Of a stretch of DNA of 64,000 nucleotides, positions 28,211 through 36,246 are shown piece after piece. Both the position numbers and the translations under genes were made by a program. How positions within the stretch are numbered: position 1 is the first letter of the stretch; each line of letters begins with the position of its first letter. The DNA is from an uncultured Prevotellaceae bacterium (GTDB lineage Bacteria > Bacteroidota > Bacteroidia > Bacteroidales > Bacteroidaceae), in the NCBI GenBank assembly GCA_946405805.1, contig CAMJIL010000005.1:1-64000 (forward strand). Reading direction: 5' to 3'. A model generated the notes under the pieces. The model was given only the letters and a program-made list of their open reading frames with translations. It did not search any database and was not told where the DNA came from.

Positions 28211-28339
28211 ATGAAACAAGATTACTCAGATTATTTCACCCCTTCAGAAGCCGTACTCAGTTATATACGCTTTTTCGCTTACAATTATGATAGTATCCCC
28301 GTCGCTACTCGCAGCAGACTTTCTTCATCTGGATCGTGA
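28211..28339 (+). CDS. Small protein (42 aa) overlapping the rpe start
   Basis: ATG at 28211 opens a 42-codon frame whose first 27 residues, including DYFTPSEAVLSYIRFFAY and NYD, look like a designed amphipathic helix with a TPS...L..IR.FAY.Y pattern. The remainder (from about residue 29) lies in another frame over the beginning of rpe, ending at TGA 28337-28339. It is 70 bases after the rplT terminator. It could be a true small protein or a leader peptide coupling translation to rpe. Too short to assign a family with certainty. Confidence 0.45.
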   Translation: MKQDYSDYFTPSEAVLSYIRFFAYNYDSIPVATRSRLSSSGS

Positions 28340-28931
28340 TATCGAGATGATAAACACCAGTGAGGCCCAGTGGCTTCATCTTGATGTGATGGATGGCAGT
28401 TTTGTACCTAATATCTCATTTGGCTTCCCAGTACTCGAAGCTGTTGCCAAGGTATGTACAAAGTCGCTTGATGTGCATTATATGATAGAAAAGCCAGAGC
28501 GTTATATTCGTCAGACGGCGAAGCTCGGGGCTATGATGATGAATGTGCACTATGAGGCATGTACGCATCTGCATCGCACACTGCAGGAGATACATGATGC
28601 AGGCATGAAGGCAGGTGTGACGCTGAATCCGTCAACGCCTATCTGTGTGCTGGAGGATATCATCACAGACATCGACATGGTATTGCTGATGAGTGTTAAT
28701 CCAGGCTTTGGTGGTCAGAAGTTTATTGAGAGCACCATTGACAAGGTAAAGCGCCTGAAGCAGATGATAAACGAGAAGGGTGCCAAGACACTTATCGAAG
28801 TCGATGGCGGAGTGCAGGGCGAAACAGCCCCTCGCTTATCAGTTGCTGGCGTCGATGTGCTTGTCAGTGGCAGTTATGTCTTTGGGGCGAAGGACCCACA
28901 TGAGGTGATTAAAGCGCTGAGAGCGCTTTGA
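28287..28931 (+). CDS. rpe: Ribulose-phosphate 3-epimerase
   Basis: A 214-aa TIM-barrel enzyme interconverting ribulose 5-phosphate and xylulose 5-phosphate in the pentose phosphate pathway. Metal and catalytic residues are visible: SLLAADFLHL, LHLDVMDGSFVPNISFG (His/Asp), VHYMIEKP (His), MSVNPGFGGQKFI and the catalytic Asp in IEVDGGV. Phosphate-binding VSGSYVFG closes the barrel. Normal length; ATG start preceded by a small overlapping frame. Confidence 0.96.
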   Translation: MIVSPSLLAADFLHLDRDIEMINTSEAQWLHLDVMDGSFVPNISFGFPVLEAVAKVCTKSLDVHYMIEKPERYIRQTAKLGAMMMNVHYEACTHLHRTLQEIHDAGMKAGVTLNPSTPICVLEDIITDIDMVLLMSVNPGFGGQKFIESTIDKVKRLKQMINEKGAKTLIEVDGGVQGETAPRLSVAGVDVLVSGSYVFGAKDPHEVIKALRAL

Positions 28932-28958
28932 TGAATTAAGAATTAAGAATTAAGAAAT
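28929..28958. repeat. GAATTAA heptamer array after rpe
   Basis: Three to four GAATTAA units directly after the rpe stop, then a unique stretch of about 20 bases to the DUF4301 start. Confidence 0.8.
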
Positions 28959-28983
28959 TATAAATAAAAAACACCTGAATCTA

Positions 28984-30435
28984 ATGGAACAGAAAGATCT
29001 ACAACAAATTAAAGCTAAAGGAATTAGTGAGGCACAGATAGAAAAGCAGATAAAGCAGTTTGAGACTGGTTTTCCTTTTCTGAAGTTAGAGGCTGCTGCC
29101 GCTATTGGTAAAGGTATTATGGCCCCTAATAAGCAGGAGGCTGATGCTTACGTAAAGGCTTGGGAAGAATATAAAGCCAGTGGCAAGAAGATAGTAAAGT
29201 TTGTGCCAGCATCTGGTGCTGCTTCACGTATGTTCAAGAATCTTTTCGAATATTTGGATAATGGTGAAGAGACAGACTTCATCAAGAAGTTCATGGCAGG
29301 CAAGGATAAGTTTGCTTTTGGCCCACAATTGGCAGGCAAGGAAGGTAAGGAGGCTGTTTCATACCTTCTCAACGATATGAACTATGGCAACCTTCCAAAG
29401 GGACTCCTGTTGTTCCATAAGTATGATGACGGCCCACGCACTCCTGCGCTGGAGCATCTCGTAGAGGGCGCCCTCTATGCTTCTTCCAACGGAAAGGTGA
29501 ACCTCCATTTCACAGTGTCTCACGACCACTTGGAGCTCTTCAAGAAGCACATAGCAGAGAACCTGCCAAAATTTGAGGCAAAGTATGGTGTGAAGTATGA
29601 TGTGTCATTCTCTGAGCAGAAACCATCAACAGACACTGTGGCAGTTAATCCAGACAACACCCTGTTCCGCAACAGCGACGGCTCATTGCTGTTCCGTCCA
29701 GGAGGACATGGTGCACTGATAGAGAATCTCAACGAGATAGATGGCGATGTCATCTTCATTAAGAATATCGATAATGTCGTTCCAGACCGTCTGAAGCCAG
29801 AGACAGTAGAGTGGAAGCAGATTATTGCTGGTGTCCTCGTGACACTGCAAAAACAAGCCTTCGAATACCTCAATATCCTTGACAGCGGAAAGTATGACCA
29901 TGCAAAGCTGGAGGAGATAATCCGTTTTGTACAGCAGGATTTGTGCTGCCGCAAGAGTGATATCAAGGAGTTGGAAGATGCAGAATTGGTAATCTACCTA
30001 AAGAAGAAACTCAACCGTCCTATGCGTGTCTGTGGCGTTGTGAAGAATGTCGGCGAGCCTGGTGGTGGTCCGTTCCTCACATACAATCAGGATGGTACCG
30101 TTTCACTGCAGATTCTGGAGTCAAGCCAGATAGACAAGAACAATGCAGAGTATATGAAGATGTTCACAGGCGGCACACACTTCAATCCTGTTGACCTTGT
30201 ATGCGCTGTGAAGGATTATAAGGGCAATGCCTTCAATCTGCCTGACTATGTAGATCCATCTACAGGCTTCATCTCAAGCAAGTCAAAGAATGGTAAGGAG
30301 TTGCGTGCTCTCGAACTGCCAGGACTGTGGAATGGTGCAATGTCTGATTGGTCAACAGTATTCGTAGAGGTGCCACTCGGAACCTTCAATCCAGTAAAGA
30401 CAGTTAATGATCTGCTCAGAGAGCAGCATCAGTAA
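28984..30435 (+). CDS. DUF4301 protein
   Basis: A 483-aa cytoplasmic protein recognised as DUF4301, a family largely confined to Bacteroidota. Visible features: KIVKFVPASGAASRMFK (a glycine-rich loop with basic residues, resembling the start of UDP-sugar pyrophosphorylase-type folds), LFRPGGHGALIENLN in the middle, and CGVVKNVGEPGGGPF. These suggest a nucleotidyltransferase-like fold, but no activity is established and the assignment beyond DUF4301 is inference. It is preceded by a heptamer array; no promoter is seen, so it may be cotranscribed with rpe. Confidence 0.85.
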   Translation: MEQKDLQQIKAKGISEAQIEKQIKQFETGFPFLKLEAAAAIGKGIMAPNKQEADAYVKAWEEYKASGKKIVKFVPASGAASRMFKNLFEYLDNGEETDFIKKFMAGKDKFAFGPQLAGKEGKEAVSYLLNDMNYGNLPKGLLLFHKYDDGPRTPALEHLVEGALYASSNGKVNLHFTVSHDHLELFKKHIAENLPKFEAKYGVKYDVSFSEQKPSTDTVAVNPDNTLFRNSDGSLLFRPGGHGALIENLNEIDGDVIFIKNIDNVVPDRLKPETVEWKQIIAGVLVTLQKQAFEYLNILDSGKYDHAKLEEIIRFVQQDLCCRKSDIKELEDAELVIYLKKKLNRPMRVCGVVKNVGEPGGGPFLTYNQDGTVSLQILESSQIDKNNAEYMKMFTGGTHFNPVDLVCAVKDYKGNAFNLPDYVDPSTGFISSKSKNGKELRALELPGLWNGAMSDWSTVFVEVPLGTFNPVKTVNDLLREQHQ

Positions 30436-30513
30436 AGACGAAAACCAAAACGAAAACGAAATTATAATTGGTCCCACCTCAATTTTTGTGAAAAAATGGG
30501 GTGGGATTTGAAA

Positions 30514-30602
30514 GGAAGATTGGCAGAGTGACCGAATGCGCTGGACTCGAAATCCGGTATACCCCTTACAGGGTATCGGGGGTTTGAATCCCTCATCTTC
30601 CG
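30514..30602 (+). tRNA. tRNA-Ser(CGA)
   Basis: A class II tRNA cloverleaf: acceptor GGAAGAT (30514-30520) pairs with ATCTTCC ending at 30601, with discriminator G at 30602. The anticodon arm CTGGA/TCCGG has loop CTCGAAA, giving anticodon CGA at 30548-30550. The variable arm is long (GTATACCCC/GGGTATC) and the T loop is GTTTGAATC. CCA is not encoded. It reads UCG codons. Confidence 0.93.
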
Positions 30603-30610
30603 CTGAGAAA

Positions 30611-30655
30611 GAAAAAATAGAATGCTTCAAAAATTATGAGGCATTCTATTTTTTC
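30611..30655. terminator. Bidirectional terminator between tRNA-Ser and the NRPS gene
   Basis: GAAAAAATAGAATGC (30611-30625) and its perfect complement (30641-30655) form a 15-bp stem with T-rich ends on both strands. Its right edge touches the NRPS stop codon, so it serves both converging units. Confidence 0.9.
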
Positions 30656-33600
30656 TATTCTGTTCTTTCGTTGTTTGATTTAGACCAGAAAGTGAAGCTG
30701 TCAATGATTCCTTTTATGAATTTCAAGTTTTCCGGATTGGTTATTGCCTGCATGTGTGTATAGTCAACGAAGGTAATAGGCATATCGGGTTGTGATTTTT
30801 TCCAGTTGGCTATATTGTGAGGGAACATGGCAATACCTTGTTCACGGGTCTGACCTGGTGAATCATCGAATTTGCTGCACAAAATCAGATGTACCGGACC
30901 AGAATAATAACGCTGGACGCAAGAGCCGGATACTGCGTGCAGGATTTGACTTCTGATTTTTACTAACTCTTCGGAAACGCCAGGCTCTACGACGACGGTG
31001 CCTATCTCTTCACCATATTCTGAACGGCACGCGTAACCATCAATGTTGATGACAGGAATAGTGCCAATGCCTTGCTCCTGGAGTTCCACAGCCAGACGAA
31101 GCGCCATATCGCCACCGAGACAAAATCCAGTTGCCAGTATAGGCATGGTTCGGTCTTTGAGAATAGGACGAAGTATCCGTACATATTCTGCTATCAGTGC
31201 ATCCACATTTTTGGGGAAGTCGGGACGCAGTGAACATAATTCGCTTACTGACTCTATCACAAGGATGGTATATGTGTCTTTGAGCGTATGATAGAAGTCC
31301 ATGTATATCGTTTCGAAATAAGGTGCGCCAGCACAAATGATGAGCAGGGGTTTGTTAGGATTGTCTGGGGTATAGAAATATACAACCCTGTTGTCAATCT
31401 GCTCCTGTGTCAGCGGTTCCTTATTGGTCTCCATAAAGGATGCCAGATTGTGGATGGTCTTGCAATGATAGACATCTGAGGCGTGTAGCTGATAGCCACG
31501 TGTCTGCATCTGACTGACATATTCAAGGACTTGCAGCGAACTCATTCCAATGTCTTCCATCAGATTGGCATTGACATCGATGGTACTGGCTTCGATGCCC
31601 AGAATAGTGGAGATGGCATGGCGACAGCGGCATTCTACCTCCGGCAGTTCTTCGTTGTCTGCTTTTTCTGTAACACACAATTGCGGCTCGGGCAGGCGCT
31701 TACGGTCTATCTTTCCGTTGTGGGTGAGAGGGAATGATTTTGAGAATGTCCAATAGGCAGGTGTCATATAGGCAGGCAGTTTGTCGGCCAGCCATGTACG
31801 AAGACTGGTACCATCCAACTGACTATCGGTTGTTTCTACATGAGCCACCAACTGTTTGGCATCGCCTATCTGACGAATCTCAGCAATACACTGTCGCACA
31901 TCGGGGTGGGAGAGTAGTGTACTCTCGATATCAGCCAGTTCAATACGATATCCGCGCAGCTTTATTTGAAAATCCTTACGTCCCATGAAGTATAGCAGGC
32001 CATCAGCTTTTCTGCATACCAAATCGCCCGTAGCATAGAGGCGTGTATTGATGCCTTGCTCCTTATCAGACTGGCTGACGAATGGGTTATTGATAAAGCT
32101 CTTGCTGTTGAGCTCCGGACGGTTGTGATAGCCTGTGGCCAGTTGCAGACCGCCAAGATACAACTCACCTGTGACACCGTCGGGCAAAAGGTTGTGATCA
32201 TCATCAAGCACATAACATGTTACACCAGGCAATGGTTTGCCAATACAATTAGATGCCGACACCTTACTGCCAGCATAGGTGTGGCTGGTGCTGCATACAG
32301 TACTCTCCGTAGGTCCGTAGCCATTGATGAAGGTAATATTGCTATAACGGTTGATAAGTTCCTGGCTGGGTGACTCACCACCTACGAGGACCTTCTTCAG
32401 CGATGTCGTCGGGTCTTTATGGCAGGAATGTAGGAATGCTGGTGGAATGCAGGCCCACGTAATCTTCTCGTCCTCCATAAACTGGAACAGCTGTTCTGCA
32501 TCTTTTTTCATTGCTTCTGGTGCCGTTACCAGTGTGGCACCGCTCAGCAAGGTGCAGAAGATATCAATGACGGAAGCATCGAAGAGATATGTTGAGAACT
32601 GGATGACGCGATCGTCTGCAGAAGGACGATAGATATTCGGAGAACCTATCGTTACCATTGAAACAACGCTACTATGAGGTACGATAACACCCTTCGGCTT
32701 TCCTGTGGTGCCTGACGTGTAAATCATGTAGGCAGGGGAGGACAATTGACAATTGACAGTTGACAATTGACAGGTGGAATGTCTAAGGTCAAAGGTCAAA
32801 GGTCTAAGGCTTTCGTTATCGTTATCGTTATCGTTTTCGTTATACAGATATATACGAACATCTGGTACGAGTCCCTCAACATCTTTCAGCAGATTTCGTG
32901 TTGTCACGAGGCGTTGCATACCGCTGTCAATGATTATATCCTTCAGGCGCTCCTGAGGGTATGTGTCATTAAGGGGCACATAGAAACAGCCGGCTTTTAT
33001 GATACCCATTATTGTAGCCAGGGCCTGTGACGAACGGCCGGAATATATGCCTACGGCACCCTGAGGGAGTCCGTCGGACAACAGAACAGAGGCAACATTA
33101 TCCGAAATCTTGTCGAGTTGCTCATAAGTATAGCTGTGACTCTCATCCTTGAGGGCCACATGGTCGGGATAGAGCTCCACCTGTTTTCGGAATACGTCAA
33201 CTATAGTTTCTGTTGGTAATGAGAGCGGAGAAACAGTACTCTGTTCCACCATATGCTGATAAGCAGCCTTATCTAACATGGACAGCTTACGAGCAGGTAT
33301 ATTCTCAGCCTCAACAATCTGCTGAATAAGTGCAAGATAGCAACGGCTCAGCAGTTCAATCTGCTCTGTCTCTGCCATTGCGCTGCGATAGAGCCAGCGG
33401 CACTGCAACTTTTTCTCGTCGGTATCGACAGTCAGCATCAGGGGTGCCAACTGATAAGGCAGATCAATTCCCATACGTGTCTCGTAGCGCATTTCCTCAA
33501 GAGTGAAATTCACTGGAGGCAGTTTTACCATCGCATACGAATGAGCTGTCGCTTCACGGATATCGTCAATGGTGTGTTTGCAGAGTTGGTCGAAAGTCAT

Positions 33601-36243
33601 GTCGAGCAAAGACTCTTCGAACTTCATCGGGTATGGATGAACGAAATAGCCGAGCATATTGAGACTTTCGGAAGAGGTCCTGCCGGACGTAGGATAGCCA
33701 AGCGTGAACTTCTGCTGACGCGAAACACGATACAGCACTAGCATCAATGCTGATGACAGGAAGGAGAAGAGAGTAATCTGATGCTGGGAACAATACTTGT
33801 AAATTGCCTCTGACAGGGAGTCATCCACCTGCTTCAAGACACATCCGGTAGTATAGTCATTGTTGTCGCTGTCTTCAATAATTCCAGGCAGTTTCAGTTC
33901 TGGAACATCTTCCAGATAGGCATCCCAATACTTCGTGCTGTCAGCACCTAATGGCCCCTGCTCCTTATTATACGTATCATATACATAATTGGCAAAGTTG
34001 CCTGCAATATCCAAACCCTTCTGTGCATAAAGGACATAGAGTTGCAGCCTCACCTCGTCAAGCGACCAACCATCGGAAATGAGGTGATGCATATAGACGG
34101 CACACACCCATTTGCCATTAGGGAAATGATATAGTTCTACGAAGTAAAGTGGTCCCTTCTCCAAGTCGTACGGACGAGAGAGACGTTCCGTTACCAAAGC
34201 CTTAAGTTCCTCGTCGTCAGCAACGGAGAATTCAGGGATGTCTTCCTGTACCTTAATGTCATTCACCTTCATAAAAGGTTTTCCGAAAGCATCAGTATGA
34301 AAAGTCATACGGAAGGCATCATGGGTCTGTAGCAACCTGTTCCATGCATTGAGCAAAGTGTCTTTCTTAAATGACTTCCCGAATGGTATCAGTTCCACCA
34401 GATTATATGCCAGTGAGGCCTGCTGATTCAGCTTACAGTGAACATAGACGTTGGAGAGGTGGGAAGGGAGTTGGCAGTTGACAATTGATAATTGACAATT
34501 GACAATTGATAAGTTATCGTTTTCGTTATCGTTTTCATTGATGGCTGAAGCCAGTTGGCTCAATGTCAGATTATGATATATATCATTAACCGTCAGTTGG
34601 GTGTTAAATTGCTTATTGATGCGTTGCATCAGGTAGATGATAGAAATGGAATCACCACCCAGTTCGATAAAGTTGCTGTCTGACCTGATGCTTTCCATAT
34701 TGCCCAGCAAGTCATGCCAGATGGCAGCAATCTGTTCCTCTGTCTCGCCAGAAACCTCGTCTGTCTGCTGTTCTGAAGGCAGCATGTCAGCGAGGGCTTT
34801 GAAATCTATTTTCCCGTTAATATTCTTTGGTATATCAGACACCTCTATTATACGAGTAGGTATCATGTAAGACGGCAGTACTCCCTTGAGCTCTTGTTTT
34901 ATCTGTTCTATATCGAGAGGAGTGATATCGGCTTTTACAAAGGCACGCAGATATCTCTGTTCACCCTGCGTAGCCACCTCTATAGCAGCTGCTTCTACCT
35001 GGGAGCATTGCTCAATAGCAGTTTTTATCTCGCCCAATTCTATGCGAAAACCATGAAGCTTTACCTGATTGTCTTTGCGTCCGCAGCAGATGAAATGCCC
35101 GTTAGGCAACTGATAAGCTATGTCACCGCTGGCATACAGTATGGGGTCAGAAGCACCTTCTTCTGCAAAAGGATTAGCAATAAACTTCTGCTTATTCAAT
35201 TCTTCCTTGTTAAGATAACCATCTGTCACCTGAATACCTCCAATAAACAATTCGCCTTTCTCACCTTGCGGCACCTGACGATATTGTTCATCCAAAATAT
35301 AACACGTTGTACCTTCCAGAGGCAGACCGATATCATTGGCAGAATCCTCTTTTCCCAATATGTTGGCAGTAATAAAGACGGTTGCCTCAGTCGGTCCGTA
35401 TGCATTGACGATAGTGCTTGTATTCTGCCATTTTCTTACTAAGGGTTCTGGGCAAGGCTCTCCTCCAAATACCAGATATTTCAAATCCGGGAGAGGGCGA
35501 TAGGGAATCAAGGAAAGATATGTAGGAGTTGTGCTAAACGTTGTAACATGTTGTTCTTCCAATATCTCTGCTATACGTTCAGGATTTGCCTTTTCTTCTT
35601 CGCTGAAGAAATAGACTGCTGTTCCAGTCATCAGCGGACAGAATATTTCCCAAACGGAATAATCAAACGCAATGCTGGCAATACAGGTCTCCAACGTGTT
35701 CTCTACGTGAGAATAGAGGGCTTTATGGCGGACTTCTACCAGATTACGCAGTCCGGCATGAGTAATTGGTATGCCTTTGGGTTTGCCCGTTGTGCCAGAG
35801 GTGTAGATGACGTAGCCAAGGGAGGATGGTTGGCAGGTGACAGTTGATAGTTGACAGGTGACAGTTGAAATGTTGGAATCAATAGTAAGCCACTGGACCT
35901 GTGGATATTCTGAGACAGGGGCATCACAATCTGTGAGTATCAGGTTCAGCTTACAATCATCTATGATATACCCTATACGCTCTGAAGAGTATTTAGGGTC
36001 CATTGGGACGTAAGCAAATCCTGCCTTCCAGATGCCTATCATCATCGGAATAGTATATTGGGTACGCGATGAATATATACCGACAAAAGGGCTTTTCGCT
36101 GGAGTATGTCCACTTTGCAGAATCAACTGTGCTATACAATCAGAGATTCTGTCCAACTCACTATATGAAAAAGACAGACTTCCGAATTTAAGAGCCGTTT
36201 TCTCTGAATTCTGTTTTACGATATTCTGAAAAATACTTATCAT
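30655..36243 (-). CDS. Dimodular non-ribosomal peptide synthetase, A-T-C-A-T-TE
   Basis: A 1862-aa cytoplasmic assembly line. In order: adenylation domain 1 (about 1-490; A3 loop YTSGTTGKPKG near 146, NAYGPTEAT, YASGD), carrier 1 (LGGDSIS, Ser532), condensation domain (about 600-1000; HHLISDG at 719-725 intact), adenylation domain 2 (about 1035-1510; YTSGTTGKPKG, NGYGPTEST, YATGD), carrier 2 (IGMSSLQ, likely Ser1569) and a type I thioesterase (about 1610-1850). The thioesterase nucleophile motif is GFCLGG, with Cys1708 in place of Ser. The expected product is a dipeptide or derivative released by hydrolysis, cyclisation or transfer; the residues are not deducible with confidence. Carriers need a phosphopantetheinyl transferase, which is not in the window. 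Repeats are inserted in frame at three places. It is last in an operon, 3 bases after the TonB receptor gene. Confidence 0.93.
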   Translation of the reverse strand: MISIFQNIVKQNSEKTALKFGSLSFSYSELDRISDCIAQLILQSGHTPAKSPFVGIYSSRTQYTIPMMIGIWKAGFAYVPMDPKYSSERIGYIIDDCKLNLILTDCDAPVSEYPQVQWLTIDSNISTVTCQLSTVTCQPSSLGYVIYTSGTTGKPKGIPITHAGLRNLVEVRHKALYSHVENTLETCIASIAFDYSVWEIFCPLMTGTAVYFFSEEEKANPERIAEILEEQHVTTFSTTPTYLSLIPYRPLPDLKYLVFGGEPCPEPLVRKWQNTSTIVNAYGPTEATVFITANILGKEDSANDIGLPLEGTTCYILDEQYRQVPQGEKGELFIGGIQVTDGYLNKEELNKQKFIANPFAEEGASDPILYASGDIAYQLPNGHFICCGRKDNQVKLHGFRIELGEIKTAIEQCSQVEAAAIEVATQGEQRYLRAFVKADITPLDIEQIKQELKGVLPSYMIPTRIIEVSDIPKNINGKIDFKALADMLPSEQQTDEVSGETEEQIAAIWHDLLGNMESIRSDSNFIELGGDSISIIYLMQRINKQFNTQLTVNDIYHNLTLSQLASAINENDNENDNLSIVNCQLSIVNCQLPSHLSNVYVHCKLNQQASLAYNLVELIPFGKSFKKDTLLNAWNRLLQTHDAFRMTFHTDAFGKPFMKVNDIKVQEDIPEFSVADDEELKALVTERLSRPYDLEKGPLYFVELYHFPNGKWVCAVYMHHLISDGWSLDEVRLQLYVLYAQKGLDIAGNFANYVYDTYNKEQGPLGADSTKYWDAYLEDVPELKLPGIIEDSDNNDYTTGCVLKQVDDSLSEAIYKYCSQHQITLFSFLSSALMLVLYRVSRQQKFTLGYPTSGRTSSESLNMLGYFVHPYPMKFEESLLDMTFDQLCKHTIDDIREATAHSYAMVKLPPVNFTLEEMRYETRMGIDLPYQLAPLMLTVDTDEKKLQCRWLYRSAMAETEQIELLSRCYLALIQQIVEAENIPARKLSMLDKAAYQHMVEQSTVSPLSLPTETIVDVFRKQVELYPDHVALKDESHSYTYEQLDKISDNVASVLLSDGLPQGAVGIYSGRSSQALATIMGIIKAGCFYVPLNDTYPQERLKDIIIDSGMQRLVTTRNLLKDVEGLVPDVRIYLYNENDNDNDNESLRPLTFDLRHSTCQLSTVNCQLSSPAYMIYTSGTTGKPKGVIVPHSSVVSMVTIGSPNIYRPSADDRVIQFSTYLFDASVIDIFCTLLSGATLVTAPEAMKKDAEQLFQFMEDEKITWACIPPAFLHSCHKDPTTSLKKVLVGGESPSQELINRYSNITFINGYGPTESTVCSTSHTYAGSKVSASNCIGKPLPGVTCYVLDDDHNLLPDGVTGELYLGGLQLATGYHNRPELNSKSFINNPFVSQSDKEQGINTRLYATGDLVCRKADGLLYFMGRKDFQIKLRGYRIELADIESTLLSHPDVRQCIAEIRQIGDAKQLVAHVETTDSQLDGTSLRTWLADKLPAYMTPAYWTFSKSFPLTHNGKIDRKRLPEPQLCVTEKADNEELPEVECRCRHAISTILGIEASTIDVNANLMEDIGMSSLQVLEYVSQMQTRGYQLHASDVYHCKTIHNLASFMETNKEPLTQEQIDNRVVYFYTPDNPNKPLLIICAGAPYFETIYMDFYHTLKDTYTILVIESVSELCSLRPDFPKNVDALIAEYVRILRPILKDRTMPILATGFCLGGDMALRLAVELQEQGIGTIPVINIDGYACRSEYGEEIGTVVVEPGVSEELVKIRSQILHAVSGSCVQRYYSGPVHLILCSKFDDSPGQTREQGIAMFPHNIANWKKSQPDMPITFVDYTHMQAITNPENLKFIKGIIDSFTFWSKSNNERTE
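32740..32845 (-). repeat. In-frame repeats before the A3 loop of adenylation domain 2
   Basis: On the coding strand: ACGATA/ACGAAA hexamers, then TTTGACC/TTAGACC heptamers, then TGTCAAC/TGTCAAT heptamers. They encode about residues 1134-1168, including NDNDNDNE and TCQLSTVNCQLSS. Confidence 0.85.
34471..34540 (-). repeat. In-frame repeats in the carrier-condensation linker
   Basis: Hexamers encode NENDNEND and TGTCAAT/TATCAAT heptamers encode two copies of the 7-residue unit LSIVNCQ. They cover about residues 569-592, between carrier 1 and the condensation domain. Confidence 0.85.
35827..35868 (-). repeat. In-frame repeats before the A3 loop of adenylation domain 1
   Basis: Six heptamers of the TGTCACC/TGTCAAC/TATCAAC type encode STVTCQLSTVTCQP, about residues 126-139, directly before the A3 loop. 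Confidence 0.85.
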
Positions 36244-36246
36244 TGC

